Shown: piece after piece, positions 18,943 to 27,856 of the stretch
Layout of the letters: each line of letters opens with the position of its first letter
Numbering within the stretch: position 1 is the first letter of the stretch
NCBI RefSeq assembly: GCF_000733125.1
Contig: NZ_JPHU01000001.1
Span: 1-64,000 of the forward strand
Direction of reading: 5' to 3'
Length of the DNA stretch: 64,000 nt
From: Parvularcula oceani
Lineage (GTDB): Bacteria; Pseudomonadota; Alphaproteobacteria; Caulobacterales; Parvularculaceae
Notes under the pieces: model-generated
Databases searched by the model: none
Seen by the model: the letters and a program-made list of their open reading frames with translations, nothing else
What the model was told of the DNA's origin: nothing
Program-made: the position numbers and the translations under genes

Positions 18943-21498
18943 CCGGCCGCCGCCCGCGCCGCTGCCCGCTGCGTTACCCGAAGTGAGATCGCGCGCGGCG
19001 GCGACGAGGCGGACATAGTCCGCCCCCAGCGGGATGACGTATTCGTTCTCGCCCCAGAAGAAGGGCCAGTCCTCCTTGTTCTCCGGGAAGTCCGGCTTGA
19101 TCACCAGGATCCCCGGCACCACGCCGCCGGCGATGAAGGAGAAGTCCGCGCGATTGGTGCCGTAGGCGACCTCCTTCGACCGCGCTCCCACGCCGGAGAC
19201 GAGGGAGAGGTTGTGGCCCGGATGGCGGCCGAGGATGAAGTCGAGCCCGGCCAAGACGTCCTCCGCGCCCGACAGGTCCGGGAAGGCGCTGTGAATGTCA
19301 TAGGCGACCAGCGCCTCGTTCACGACCGTGCCGGCCCCGGCCCAGCCGCCCTCGGTGATCCGCACGCCGAAGGGATTGTTCGACTTCGCCTCGCCATGTT
19401 CGGCGAGCCAGTCCTCCGCCGAGGCTCTGAGCGCCTGCCGGTAGCTTGCGGGCATGTCCGGCAGGATGCGGAAGGCGGCATCGGCGACGCGTCCGAAATG
19501 CGCTTCGGCTTCGGGCCAGAGCCGCTCCGCTGCCTCGGCGTATCGGTCCTCGCCCGTCGCGGCGTAGAGCTCCGCCGCCGCGGTGAAGCGCTCCGCCTCG
19601 AGCGGGCCGCCGGTCGTGTTGCCGTGCGAATAGGTGTCGGGCTCCTTGCCCTGCTCTTCGGCCCACACATCCTCGGCGATGCCGAGCGCCTTGTCCGCCA
19701 GCGCGTCGTCATAGCCGCGCAGCGCCCGCGCCGCCGCGGCGAGACCCGCGGCCGAGCCGTAATTGAGCGCGCTCGCCTTGCTGGTGAAGGCCCAGCGGTC
19801 GTCTTTGCGCCCGCTCTCGCCGCCCTCGGTCTCGTCCGCGCCGAGCGAGGAATTGTAGATCAGGTTGTCGGTCTTGGTGACGCCGTCGCCGAGATGCGTG
19901 TACTGATCGAGGTCGGGCTCCACGATGCCGTGGATCGCGTGGCCCACCGCATCGAACTGGGCGACGAGTTGCAGCGTGCCGTGCTTGATCTGCTGGAGCA
20001 TGTCGGGCTCGCCGTCCGGCACGTGCAGGTCCACGCGGCGGCGGTCCCAGTCGACCTTGGTCTCGTCGCGCTGCGGCGCGAAGTCTTCCCAGGCGGAAAC
20101 GAGGCCGCGCACCGTGCCGTACTGGCTCTGCGTGCGGATGTCGTAATCGCCCGCGTCGTACCAGCCGCCGACGGCGAGGCCGGGGATGTGCTCCAGCGGC
20201 TCGAACTCGGTATCGGTGGTCGGCCCCTGCCGGTAGAGGTCGTGGTGCTCATGGTTCGTGGGCGCCTGGAGCGCATCGTCGAGATGCGAGGCGCCGTGCC
20301 AGACGCGGTAGGCCTCGTTGACGAACATGTGGTCCATCTGCACCGGGAAGAAGACGTCCATGGTCGGCTTCCAGATGCCCGAATAGGCGTCCTCGGCGAT
20401 CAAGAAGGGCGCGCTCCTGATGCCTTCGTAGTCGATGACGTAGAGGCCCGGCTCCTCCACCGACGAGAAGTCGATCGTCGCGTAGTCGTAGCGCAGATAT
20501 CCGCCCCAGGGCTCGACCTCCGGCTCGGCGGCGAGCGTCTCTGCGCCATCCGCGCCGATCCTCAGAATGCGGGCGGTTTCCGCGGGCGTGTCATTGCGGT
20601 CGAGCTCGACCACCGCCACCTTGCCGCGCCCCGGCGTGTAGCCGACCTGGCTGTGGCTGATGACGGGCTCGCGCGTCCAGTCATCGACGACATTGGGCGC
20701 GATCGTCCACTCGATCAGCGTGCCGGTCTCGCCCTCGGGCAGCACGCTGCGCAGGACGAACCAGCCATTCTGCGCCTGGTTCCGGCCGTCATAGAGGCTG
20801 ATGGGTGCCCCGTTCGAGGTCACGCGGACCCGGCGGAGCGGGTCTTCCGGGGCCAGCACGATGTCCTGACCGCTCGCGAAGGCTTCGGGTTCCGCCAGCG
20901 CGCCGTCCGAGCGCGGCCCCTCTTCGCGCAGCGTCATGTCGCCTGCGGGATAGCGCGGCATCCGGCCGGGCCTGCCGTCCGCGAGATAGCCCGCGCTCCA
21001 ATAGGCCGAGGGAAGGAATTCGAGGTTGAACCCCGCCTTGCCCGCCAGCGCTTCGGGCACGGGTTCATCGGACAGCACGCTGACCGTGACCGCGCCATCG
21101 CCGGTGCGCTCGGCCCTGATCGTGTATTCGAAGCCTTCGTCCGGATAGGACAGGTCCGCCTCGATTACGCCTGCCTCTTCGTCGACCCGCCGCTCGCCGA
21201 AGCGGCCGATGGGCTCCCACTGACCGGGCGTCGCGGACAGGCGCACATCGCCGTTGGTGACGGTGCGCTGGCCGTGATGGATGAGCTCGACCCCGCTGAT
21301 CTTGGCGTCGGAGAAGAGGCTGTCATACCAGTTCGAGAAGACGAGGACATTCGCGCCGCGCCGGTCGAAATAGCCGTCCTCGCCGATCTCGAAGCTGTCC
21401 GGCTCCGCCTTCTCCTGTGCGGCGGCAGAGGGCGCCGCGAGCGGCGTTAGCGCTAACATCAGCGCGCAGAGAGCGGCTTCGGTGGGACGGTTCGGCAT
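18940..21498 (-). CDS. Secreted glycoside hydrolase family 9 (endoglucanase-type)
   Basis: 852 residues. Signal peptide at 1-28 (ends APSAAAQ). About residues 30-275 are an N-terminal region I do not recognise; SHSQVGYTPGRGKVAVVEL near 280 begins the Ig-like domain that precedes many GH9 catalytic modules; the catalytic module contains GGWYDAGDYD near 445-455 (Asp base) and WGENEYVI near the C-terminus (Glu acid). Expected to cut beta-1,4-glucans outside the cell or in the periplasm. ATG at 21498 is preceded by AGGAGGA at good spacing; an upstream in-frame extension to 21582 is not needed. It follows thiL by 93 bases on the same strand but is functionally unrelated to that block. Confidence 0.9.
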   Translation of the reverse strand: MPNRPTEAALCALMLALTPLAAPSAAAQEKAEPDSFEIGEDGYFDRRGANVLVFSNWYDSLFSDAKISGVELIHHGQRTVTNGDVRLSATPGQWEPIGRFGERRVDEEAGVIEADLSYPDEGFEYTIRAERTGDGAVTVSVLSDEPVPEALAGKAGFNLEFLPSAYWSAGYLADGRPGRMPRYPAGDMTLREEGPRSDGALAEPEAFASGQDIVLAPEDPLRRVRVTSNGAPISLYDGRNQAQNGWFVLRSVLPEGETGTLIEWTIAPNVVDDWTREPVISHSQVGYTPGRGKVAVVELDRNDTPAETARILRIGADGAETLAAEPEVEPWGGYLRYDYATIDFSSVEEPGLYVIDYEGIRSAPFLIAEDAYSGIWKPTMDVFFPVQMDHMFVNEAYRVWHGASHLDDALQAPTNHEHHDLYRQGPTTDTEFEPLEHIPGLAVGGWYDAGDYDIRTQSQYGTVRGLVSAWEDFAPQRDETKVDWDRRRVDLHVPDGEPDMLQQIKHGTLQLVAQFDAVGHAIHGIVEPDLDQYTHLGDGVTKTDNLIYNSSLGADETEGGESGRKDDRWAFTSKASALNYGSAAGLAAAARALRGYDDALADKALGIAEDVWAEEQGKEPDTYSHGNTTGGPLEAERFTAAAELYAATGEDRYAEAAERLWPEAEAHFGRVADAAFRILPDMPASYRQALRASAEDWLAEHGEAKSNNPFGVRITEGGWAGAGTVVNEALVAYDIHSAFPDLSGAEDVLAGLDFILGRHPGHNLSLVSGVGARSKEVAYGTNRADFSFIAGGVVPGILVIKPDFPENKEDWPFFWGENEYVIPLGADYVRLVAAARDLTSGNAAGSGAGGGR

Positions 21499-21591
21499 GC
21501 TTCCTCCTGATGGCTGTCTCTTCGGGACGGCTCCGGGGCAGTTTAGGAAAGCGGCGGCGCAGCGCCACTCCCCGCAAGCCACGAAAAGCAG

Positions 21592-22548
21592 TCAGTCGCC
21601 GAAATGGCGGTAGCCGCCGCGCGCGACGGAGCGCTCGGTGCCGTCGAGGCCGGTATAGCGTATGCCGCTTCCTTCCTCGCAGGCGCCGATCTCGAAGATC
21701 GCGAGGCCGAGCGTTGCGGCGTCCTTGCGCATCGCTTCGGCCTGCGCCTGCGGGACGGCGAAGAGCGGAACGTAGTCGTCTCCTCCCGCCGCCAGCGCGG
21801 CGCGCGCGCCCTCGCCCCCGGCCGCAAAGGCCTCGCCTGCCGACGATAGCGGCAGGCGCACGCCCTCGATCCGGCAGCGCAGGCCCGATTCTTCCGCGAG
21901 GTGCCGGGCATCGGCGAGAAGGCCGTCTGAGACGTCGAGGCTGGCGCTCGCATGGCGCGCGACCAGTCCGGCCAGAGCGGGCGGCGGATGAGGCCGCCTA
22001 TAGGCTCGGACGACCGAGGATGCACCGGAACCCGCATCGTGGCGCCCTTCGAGCTGCAACAGGCCCAGATGCGCGTCGCCGATCGTGCCGCCTGCGAAGA
22101 GAAGGTCGCCCGGCATGGCCCCCGAGCGCCAGACCGGCGCGGCACCCAAGGGACCGCCCGTCATCGTCACGCTGATCGTCAAAGGCCCCCGCCCGGCATG
22201 GCGGGTCGTGTCTCCGCCCAGAAGCGTGGCGCCATAGGCGCCGAGCGCTTCGCCGAGGCCGGCCGAGAAGGCCGCGATGTCTTCCTCCCCGACCGCCCGG
22301 GGCCAGGCCACGCCGAGCAGGACGGCCTCGGGCTTGCAGCCCTTGGCGATGATGTCGGAGGCATTCACCGCCACCGCTTTCCAGCCGACGCTGTCCAGCG
22401 GGTCGTCGGCGCGGAAATGGGTGCCGCAGACGATCAGGTCCTTGGTGACGACACCGTCCCCGAGGCTCGCCACATCGTCGCGCAGGCCCCGTCCGCCAGC
22501 CCCCGCCAGCGGCGCGAGGTGGCGGCGGATGAGGCCGAATTCGTCCAA
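21592..22548 (-). CDS. thiL: Thiamine-monophosphate kinase
   Basis: 318 residues of the PurM/ThiL ATP-grasp-like fold. GDDVASLGDG-type N-terminal residues, KDLIVCGTHFRADDPLDSVGWKAVAVNASDIIAKG and LDVSDGLLAD are characteristic of ThiL, which phosphorylates thiamine monophosphate to the diphosphate cofactor. The apparent start is TTG at 22548, three bases after the nusB stop; no better ATG lies nearby. Last core gene of the glyA to thiL block, and its product makes the cofactor of enzymes such as the transketolase in this window. Confidence 0.95.
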   Translation of the reverse strand: MDEFGLIRRHLAPLAGAGGRGLRDDVASLGDGVVTKDLIVCGTHFRADDPLDSVGWKAVAVNASDIIAKGCKPEAVLLGVAWPRAVGEEDIAAFSAGLGEALGAYGATLLGGDTTRHAGRGPLTISVTMTGGPLGAAPVWRSGAMPGDLLFAGGTIGDAHLGLLQLEGRHDAGSGASSVVRAYRRPHPPPALAGLVARHASASLDVSDGLLADARHLAEESGLRCRIEGVRLPLSSAGEAFAAGGEGARAALAAGGDDYVPLFAVPQAQAEAMRKDAATLGLAIFEIGACEEGSGIRYTGLDGTERSVARGGYRHFGD

Positions 22549-22551
22549 GGC

Positions 22552-23043
22552 TCAGGCCGCCGCTTCGTCCGGCCGGATCTTCTTGGCGCTCGAATCGAGA
22601 ACGCCGTTGATGAAGCGCGGCTCGGTCTCGCCTGCGCCGAAGAAGCTGTTGGCGAGCTCGACATATTCCTCGATCACGACGCGATAGGGCACGTCGGTCC
22701 GCCGGATCAGCTCGAACAGGCCGCAGCGCAGGATGGCGCGGGCGGTGGCGTCGAGCCGCTTGAGCGTCCAGCCTTCGCGCAGGCGCGCCTGGATATAGGG
22801 GTCGATCTTGCGCTGAAGCTCGACCACGCCGCGCACGAGATCCTCGAAGAAGGCATCGTCCGCCTCGCGGATCGCCTCGCCGTCGAGTTCGCCGCCCAGG
22901 CGGTGGTTCTGGAACTCGCGCACCGCGCCGTCGACGCCCTGCCCCGAATGCTCCATCTGATAAAGCGCCTGGACGGCGCCGAGGCGCGCCATGGTACGGG
23001 CGTCCTGCGCCCGTCCCCTGGCCGTCATATTGGATTCGTTCAT
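22552..23043 (-). CDS. nusB: Transcription antitermination factor NusB
   Basis: 163 residues of the all-helical NusB fold: [18 protein letters not shown] near the N-terminus, [17 protein letters not shown] and the [14 protein letters not shown] to FINGVLD C-terminal helices. NusB with NusE binds boxA RNA to sustain rRNA transcription. Start ATG at 23043 overlaps the nrdR stop (ATGA); an internal ATG at 23028 is an alternative. In many alphaproteobacteria riboflavin genes lie between nrdR and nusB; here they are absent. Confidence 0.96.
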   Translation of the reverse strand: MNESNMTARGRAQDARTMARLGAVQALYQMEHSGQGVDGAVREFQNHRLGGELDGEAIREADDAFFEDLVRGVVELQRKIDPYIQARLREGWTLKRLDATARAILRCGLFELIRRTDVPYRVVIEEYVELANSFFGAGETEPRFINGVLDSSAKKIRPDEAAA

Positions 23044-23492
23044 TTCTTGACCATGGATCCGAGGAAGGCTTCGAAGTCCTTCGCCTCGGTGAAATTCTTG
23101 TAGACGCTGGCATAGCGCACGAAAGCGACGTCATCGATCCGCGCAAGCGCGTTCATGACCTTCTCGCCGACCACGGAAGACGGGATTTCCGCCTCCCCCC
23201 GCGCTTCGAGGTCGCGCACCACGGCGGCGACCGTCCGCTCGACCTCTTCGGGATCGAGATCGCGCTTGCGCGTCGCGATGGCGACGGAGCGGGCGAGCTT
23301 CTCGCGATCGAAGGGCACCTTCTTGCCCGACGACTTGACGACGATCAGCTCGCGCAGCTGCACCCGCTCGAAGGTGGTGAAGCGGGCGCCGCAGCCCGCG
23401 CAAAGGCGCCTGCGGCGAATGGCGGCCGCGTCCTCCGTCGGACGCGAGTCCTTCACCTGTGTGTCTTCGCCTGAACAGAAGGGGCAACGCAT
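23040..23492 (-). CDS. nrdR: Transcriptional repressor NrdR
   Basis: 150 residues: N-terminal zinc ribbon [19 protein letters not shown] with the second pair in [17 protein letters not shown], then the ATP-cone domain ([19 protein letters not shown]). NrdR senses ATP/dATP and represses ribonucleotide reductase genes through NrdR boxes. Length and domains are normal for the family. It lies 26 bases after the DUF481 gene and overlaps nusB. Confidence 0.97.
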   Translation of the reverse strand: MRCPFCSGEDTQVKDSRPTEDAAAIRRRRLCAGCGARFTTFERVQLRELIVVKSSGKKVPFDREKLARSVAIATRKRDLDPEEVERTVAAVVRDLEARGEAEIPSSVVGEKVMNALARIDDVAFVRYASVYKNFTEAKDFEAFLGSMVKK

Positions 23493-23518
23493 GCCGCGCG
23501 GCTTAGCGGCGGGAGGCT

Positions 23519-24274
23519 TCAGAAATCAACGACGATACCTGCCCGAAGGCGCGTATCGGTCGGTTCCCGGTCCAGGGCCGGGGTGGTCTCGTGCCGGACA
23601 TAATAGGACAGGCGCGCCGAAAGCAGTTCGGTGAGCTTGGTCTTGAGGCCGGCCTCGGTCTCCAGCGTCGTATTCGCGGCGGTATAGGTCACGGTGAAGT
23701 CGTGCTCGACGCCGACATTCTCGCGCACGTCCCATTCGAACTCGGACGCCGCATAGCCCGAGAGCTCGGTCATCGAGCTGCCCGGCTCGGCATCGGGCGA
23801 GTTCGGCTGCGCGGTCTCGACCCAGCGCAGGCCCGGCCCGGCCGTGACCCGCCAGTTCAGCTCATCGGTCTCGAAGATGTGGTGGCCATAGCCGAGGCCC
23901 GCGAACACCCGCTGATCGTAGCCAGAGAACTTGTCCTGCTCGTAGCGCACGCGGCCATAGGCGAAGCTCTCATCCGAGATGTCGATGTCGAGCTGGTAGG
24001 AGACGAAGAAGTTCTGCGCGGTTGTGTCCCGGTCCCCACCGCCCGCCGCGCCCGTTTCGACATAGTTGGCGGCCGCGTTCAGATTGTGGGTGTAGCGCAG
24101 GCGCTCATAGTTGAGCTTGCCGGCGAGCCCGGCATTCAGGGTCTCGGTGTTGCCCGTCGTGTTGGCGATCGAGGCCTCGATGGAGCCATCGATGCCGATC
24201 GCCGTCTCGTCGGTGGCAACGTCGACCTCGCCCGCCTGCGCCGCTCCTCCGAGCAGCAAGAGCGCTTCGATCAT
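23519..24274 (-). CDS. DUF481 family outer-membrane protein
   Basis: 251 residues. A very short signal-like segment ([15 protein letters not shown], no positive residues) is followed by alternating beta-strand sequence typical of DUF481/YdiY-type outer-membrane barrels, ending in the aromatic VVDF. The ATG at 24274 overlaps the glyA stop (ATGA), and an in-frame TGA lies four codons upstream, so no longer N-terminus is available in this frame. It interrupts the usual glyA-nrdR adjacency. Function of the family is not established; possible porin-like or salt-stress role. Confidence 0.8.
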   Translation of the reverse strand: MIEALLLLGGAAQAGEVDVATDETAIGIDGSIEASIANTTGNTETLNAGLAGKLNYERLRYTHNLNAAANYVETGAAGGGDRDTTAQNFFVSYQLDIDISDESFAYGRVRYEQDKFSGYDQRVFAGLGYGHHIFETDELNWRVTAGPGLRWVETAQPNSPDAEPGSSMTELSGYAASEFEWDVRENVGVEHDFTVTYTAANTTLETEAGLKTKLTELLSARLSYYVRHETTPALDREPTDTRLRAGIVVDF

Positions 24275-25575
24275 GCAAGGCCTTCATAGATCGGGAAGCG
24301 CGCGGTCAGCGCACGGATCTGCTCACGGACCTCCTGCTCGGCGCCCGAGGTGTCGCCGCCCTCCGCCAGAGCGTCGAGGACGCGCGCGATGAGGCGGCCG
24401 ACCTCCTGGAATTCGGCGACGCCGAAGCCGCGCGTCGTGCCCGCGGGCGTGCCGAGGCGGATGCCGGAGGTCACGGTCGGCTTTTCGGGATCGTTCGGCA
24501 CGCCGTTCTTGTTGCAGGTGATGCCGGCGCGTTCGAGCGCCTCTTCGGCGGCGTTCCCCTTCACGCCCTTGGGGCGCAGGTCGATCAGGGCGAGATGCGT
24601 GTCCGTGCCACCCGAGACGACGGCATAGCCCGCCTCGACCAGCACGTCGGCCAGTGCCCGCGCATTTTCGACCACGCGCTGGATGTAGAGCTTGAAGTCG
24701 GGCTGCAGCGCCTCGCCGAAGGCCACCGCCTTGGCCGCGATGACATGCATGAGCGGGCCGCCCTGAATGCCGGGAAAGAGCGCCGAACGCACCTTCTTGG
24801 CGATGGCGTCGTCATTGGTGAGGACGAGGCCGCCGCGCGGCCCCCGCAGCGTCTTGTGCGTCGTCGTCGTCACCGCATGGGCATGGGGAACGGGGTTCGG
24901 GTGGACGCCGGCCGCGACGAGGCCTGAGATATGCGCCATGTCCACCATCAGATAGGCGCCGACAGCATCGGCCACCTCCCGGAAGGCGGCGAAGTCGATG
25001 GTGCGGCTATAGGCCGAGCCTCCGGCGATGATCAGCTTGGGCTGCGCCTCCTTCGCGGCGGCCATGACCTGATCCATGTCGAGCTGCTGCGTGTCCGCAT
25101 CCACCGTGTAATGCACGGCGTCGAACCATTTGCCCGACTGGTTCACCTTCGCCCCGTGGGTCAGGTGGCCGCCGGCGGCGAGGTCGAGGCCCATGATGCG
25201 GTCGCCAGGCTGAAGCAGCGCCATGAAGACCGCCTGATTCGCCTGGCTGCCCGAATGCGGCTGCACATTGGCGTGCTTGGCGCCATAGAGGCGGCAGGCG
25301 CGGTCGATGGCGAGGCGCTCGGTCTCGTCGACATGCTCGCAGCCGCCGTAATAGCGGCGCCCCGGATAGCCCTCGGCATATTTGTTCGTGAGGACCGAGC
25401 CCTGTGCCTCGAGCACGGCGCGGCTGACGATGTTCTCCGAGGCGATCAGCTCGACCTGTTCCTGCTGGCGGCGCAGCTCCGCGCCGATCGTGGCCTCGAG
25501 CTCCGGATCATGCGCGGCGAGCCCTTCGGTGAAGAAGACAGCACTCGAAGAGGGCGGTTTAGGGGATTCTGACAT
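24271..25575 (-). CDS. glyA: Serine hydroxymethyltransferase
   Basis: 434 residues, full length. Family landmarks: [55 protein letters not shown], and the PLP-lysine motif [14 protein letters not shown] near residue 240. It interconverts serine and glycine with tetrahydrofolate, supplying one-carbon units. The frame extends to 25605, but ATG at 25575 fits family length and has GAAGG upstream. First gene of the leftward glyA-DUF481-nrdR-nusB-thiL series. Confidence 0.97.
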   Translation of the reverse strand: MSESPKPPSSSAVFFTEGLAAHDPELEATIGAELRRQQEQVELIASENIVSRAVLEAQGSVLTNKYAEGYPGRRYYGGCEHVDETERLAIDRACRLYGAKHANVQPHSGSQANQAVFMALLQPGDRIMGLDLAAGGHLTHGAKVNQSGKWFDAVHYTVDADTQQLDMDQVMAAAKEAQPKLIIAGGSAYSRTIDFAAFREVADAVGAYLMVDMAHISGLVAAGVHPNPVPHAHAVTTTTHKTLRGPRGGLVLTNDDAIAKKVRSALFPGIQGGPLMHVIAAKAVAFGEALQPDFKLYIQRVVENARALADVLVEAGYAVVSGGTDTHLALIDLRPKGVKGNAAEEALERAGITCNKNGVPNDPEKPTVTSGIRLGTPAGTTRGFGVAEFQEVGRLIARVLDALAEGGDTSGAEQEVREQIRALTARFPIYEGLA

Positions 25576-25790
25576 GGGCTCGACCTTCGCTGTGACCCGG
25601 CACACTGAACAGCTCGTCCGCCGCTTATACGGCTCCTTACGACGCTTTCAACGCGCGTCGCAGCGTCGCGATGGAACGACGTGGTTACTTGCCTGTTTCT
25701 GACATGAGCATCAGTTGGACTAATCTTGAGGCCGCTTTTTCGGTTGCGGGCGGAAGGGGATCACCTTAAGTGGCCGAGGATCGAGCCTCG

Positions 25791-25847
25791 AGTAATGATT
25801 CTGGCTTTTCCCGATACCGCCCTATTCCTCGGGCGCAGTAACGATTC
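25791..25847 (+). promoter_or_regulatory. AGTAAYGATTC repeats flanking a candidate mucR promoter
   Basis: AGTAATGATTC at 25791-25801 and AGTAACGATTC at 25837-25847 differ by one base and bracket CTATTC (25822-25827), a plausible -10. The second copy is 21 bases before the mucR start codon. MucR proteins often control their own gene, so an autoregulatory operator is a reasonable inference. Confidence 0.35.
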
Positions 25848-25867
25848 ATGATGAAAGGGACTTCGCC

Positions 25868-26332
25868 ATGGACGAAGACAAACAGACACAGCTGGCGATG
25901 GACAAATCCGAGACGCTCCATTTGACGACCGATATCGTCAGTGCCTTCGTCAGCAACAACTCGGTTCCCGCCGAGCAGCTGCAGGATCTCCTGCAGAACA
26001 CGTTCGCGACCCTCACCGGCCTGTCGGGCACGAGCGAGGAGCAGCAGACCAACCAGAAACCGGCCGTGCCGATCAAGAAATCGATCACGGACGATTACAT
26101 CATCTGCCTCGAAGACGGCAAGAAGCTCAAAATGCTGAAGCGCTATCTGCGCACGCAATACGACATGAGCCCCGAGGACTATCGCCGCAAATGGAACCTG
26201 CCGGCCGATTATCCGATGGTGGCGCCGAACTACGCCAAGCGCCGTTCGGAATTCGCAAAGCAGATCGGCCTCGGCACGCAAGGCGGCCGCAAGGCGCCGG
26301 CGAAGAAGGCGACCCGCAAGCGCTCGGCCTGA
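25868..26332 (+). CDS. mucR: MucR/Ros-family transcriptional regulator
   Basis: 154 residues. The N-terminal part (20-60) is the oligomerisation region; residues about 70-135 are the MucR DNA-binding core: SITDDYIICLEDGKKLKMLK, then YDMSPEDYRRKWNLPADYPM and VAPNYAKRRSEFAKQIGLG. The tail is Lys/Arg/Ala-rich, histone-like. MucR silences AT-rich genes and controls exopolysaccharide, cell cycle or virulence in alphaproteobacteria. Of the classical zinc ligands only the first Cys remains: the second Cys is Asp/Glu and both His positions read Tyr and Gln/Tyr (KRYLRTQY), so zinc binding is doubtful. GAAAGGGA precedes the ATG and a perfect terminator follows. Confidence 0.95.
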   Translation: MDEDKQTQLAMDKSETLHLTTDIVSAFVSNNSVPAEQLQDLLQNTFATLTGLSGTSEEQQTNQKPAVPIKKSITDDYIICLEDGKKLKMLKRYLRTQYDMSPEDYRRKWNLPADYPMVAPNYAKRRSEFAKQIGLGTQGGRKAPAKKATRKRSA

Positions 26333-26350
26333 GCCGGCGTCATCGCAGCG

Positions 26351-26378
26351 AAAAAGGCGCCCTCGCGGCGCCTTTTTT
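26351..26378. terminator. Rho-independent terminator, bidirectional (mucR / tatC)
   Basis: Perfect stem AAAAAGGCGCC (26351-26361), loop CTCGC, and GGCGCCTTTTTT (26367-26378). The A-run/T-run symmetry lets it end transcription of mucR rightward and of the tat operon leftward (tatC stops at 26398). Confidence 0.93.
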
Positions 26379-26397
26379 CATGCCTGCATGTAAGGCG

Positions 26398-27234
26398 TCA
26401 CTTGGCCTCGTCCGCAGGTTCCCGGTCCCGCACCGCCATGCGGACCGAGAGGATCGAGATCTCGTAGAGGAGCCAGATCGTCAGGCCGAGCGCCAGCTGG
26501 CTGACCGGATCGGGCGGGGTCAGGAAGGCTGCGACCAGGAAGATGCCGACCACCGCGAAGCGGCGGTTCTTGCGCAGCCATTCGGGCGTGACGATGCCCG
26601 CCTGCCCCAGAAGCGTGAGGATGACGGGCAGCTGGAAGGCGAAGCCGAAGCCGACCATCAGCGTGACCGCCAGGTTCAGATACTCCCCGACCTTGACGAA
26701 GAGATTGTAGCGCGCCGCGCCCGCCGCCTCCGCCGGCCGCTCCATCGACAATGCGAAGTCCATGACGAAGGGCAGGATCAGCTGGTGCACGAGCGCGATG
26801 CCCGCCGCGAAGAGAAAGGGTATCGCGATCAGGAAGGGAAGGACCGCCCTCCGCTCCCGCTTGTAGAGGCCCGGCGCGATGAAGGCATAGGCCTGCCAGG
26901 CGATGAAGGGGAAGGCGAGCATGATGCCCGCGATCGCCGCCAGCTTCACGCGGGCGAAGAAGAGCTCCAGCGTGGCATAGTTGAGGATCGGCGCTTCGCC
27001 CTGCGCGTCGGTCACCGCCTCGATGAAGGGAACGGTCAGGAAGGCGTAGAGCTGGTAGGAGAAGGCGAAGCAGAGCGCGAAGCCCGCCGCGATGGCCGCG
27101 ATCGAGATGATCAGGCGCTTGCGCAGCTCGATTAGATGGCTGAGCAGGGGCGCGCGGGACGCTTCGACCTCATCGTCGTCGAAGGCGCCGTCGGGCGGAT
27201 CCATGTCGGCGCTGGGCCCCTGTCCGTCAGCCAT
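26398..27234 (-). CDS. tatC: Sec-independent protein translocase TatC
   Basis: 278 residues with six membrane helices: LLSHLIELRKRLIISI start, FIEAVTDAQGEAPILNYATLELFFARVK periplasmic loop, and FPFIAWQAYAFIAPGLYKRERR. TatC is the twin-arginine signal receptor of the Tat export machine. It overlaps the tatB stop by eight bases, completing a tatA-tatB-tatC operon. Confidence 0.97.
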   Translation of the reverse strand: MADGQGPSADMDPPDGAFDDDEVEASRAPLLSHLIELRKRLIISIAAIAAGFALCFAFSYQLYAFLTVPFIEAVTDAQGEAPILNYATLELFFARVKLAAIAGIMLAFPFIAWQAYAFIAPGLYKRERRAVLPFLIAIPFLFAAGIALVHQLILPFVMDFALSMERPAEAAGAARYNLFVKVGEYLNLAVTLMVGFGFAFQLPVILTLLGQAGIVTPEWLRKNRRFAVVGIFLVAAFLTPPDPVSQLALGLTIWLLYEISILSVRMAVRDREPADEAK

Positions 27235-27544
27235 TCGGGCGCTTGTCCTCGTCGGGCAGCGCGCGCATTACGTCGTCGCGGGCCTCATCGAACGCGCCTT
27301 TGACCTCATTGACCGGATTGCTCTTTTTCAGCGCATCGATCTCGGCGCGCAATTCTTCCATTTCCGCCTCGCGCGCCATCTGGTCGAAGCTCGCCCGGAA
27401 TTCGTCGGCGAGCTTGCGCAACTGCCCGACGGCCCGTCCGAGCCCGTGCATCAGGCGCGGCAGGTCCTTGGGCCCGACGACCACGAGCGCCAGGACGGCG
27501 AGGAGAAGAAGCTCTCCGAAGCCGAGCTGCGGGACCAAAGACAT
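27227..27544 (-). CDS. tatB: Sec-independent protein translocase TatB
   Basis: 105 residues: one N-terminal membrane helix (LLLLAVLALVVVGPKDLPRLMHGLGR) with the conserved Gly-Pro hinge, an amphipathic helix, and an acidic tail. Start ATG at 27544 lies two bases after the tatA stop and gives the canonical N-terminus MSLVPQLGFGE; a longer open frame upstream is inside tatA. Partner of TatC in substrate recognition. Confidence 0.95.
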   Translation of the reverse strand: MSLVPQLGFGELLLLAVLALVVVGPKDLPRLMHGLGRAVGQLRKLADEFRASFDQMAREAEMEELRAEIDALKKSNPVNEVKGAFDEARDDVMRALPDEDKRPNG

Positions 27545-27545
27545 C

Positions 27546-27785
27546 TCAGACCTTCGTGCGGGTCGTCTCGGTCTCCGTATCGCGCACGGGCTGCGCGCTG
27601 TCCGAGGCGAGGCTCGCACGGACCGCTTCGTTCTGCTCCGCCTCGTCCTCGTCCTTGAGGCCGCTGCGGAAGGATTTGATACCCTTCGCCATGTCGCCCA
27701 TCAGGGCGGAAATTCGCCCACGGCCGCCGAAGAGGACGAGCACGAGGACCAGGACGATGAGGAGTTGCTGCCAGCCGACGGCCAT
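27546..27785 (-). CDS. tatA: Sec-independent protein translocase TatA
   Basis: 79 residues: membrane helix [19 protein letters not shown] followed by the amphipathic helix [18 protein letters not shown], exactly the TatA pattern. It forms the oligomeric pore of the Tat pathway. Follows scpB after about 70 bases and starts the tatABC group. Confidence 0.95.
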   Translation of the reverse strand: MAVGWQQLLIVLVLVLVLFGGRGRISALMGDMAKGIKSFRSGLKDEDEAEQNEAVRASLASDSAQPVRDTETETTRTKV

Positions 27786-27856
27786 TCCGGCCTCCCTTGG
27801 GGAATGCTTCCATGGTCATCTAGGCGCATCGGCGCCCCGGCGCAAAGCCTTGGACC

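Noticed and set aside
19213-21450. Long plus-strand frame opposite the GH9 gene
   Set aside because: Antisense of GH9; no signal, motifs or ribosome site.
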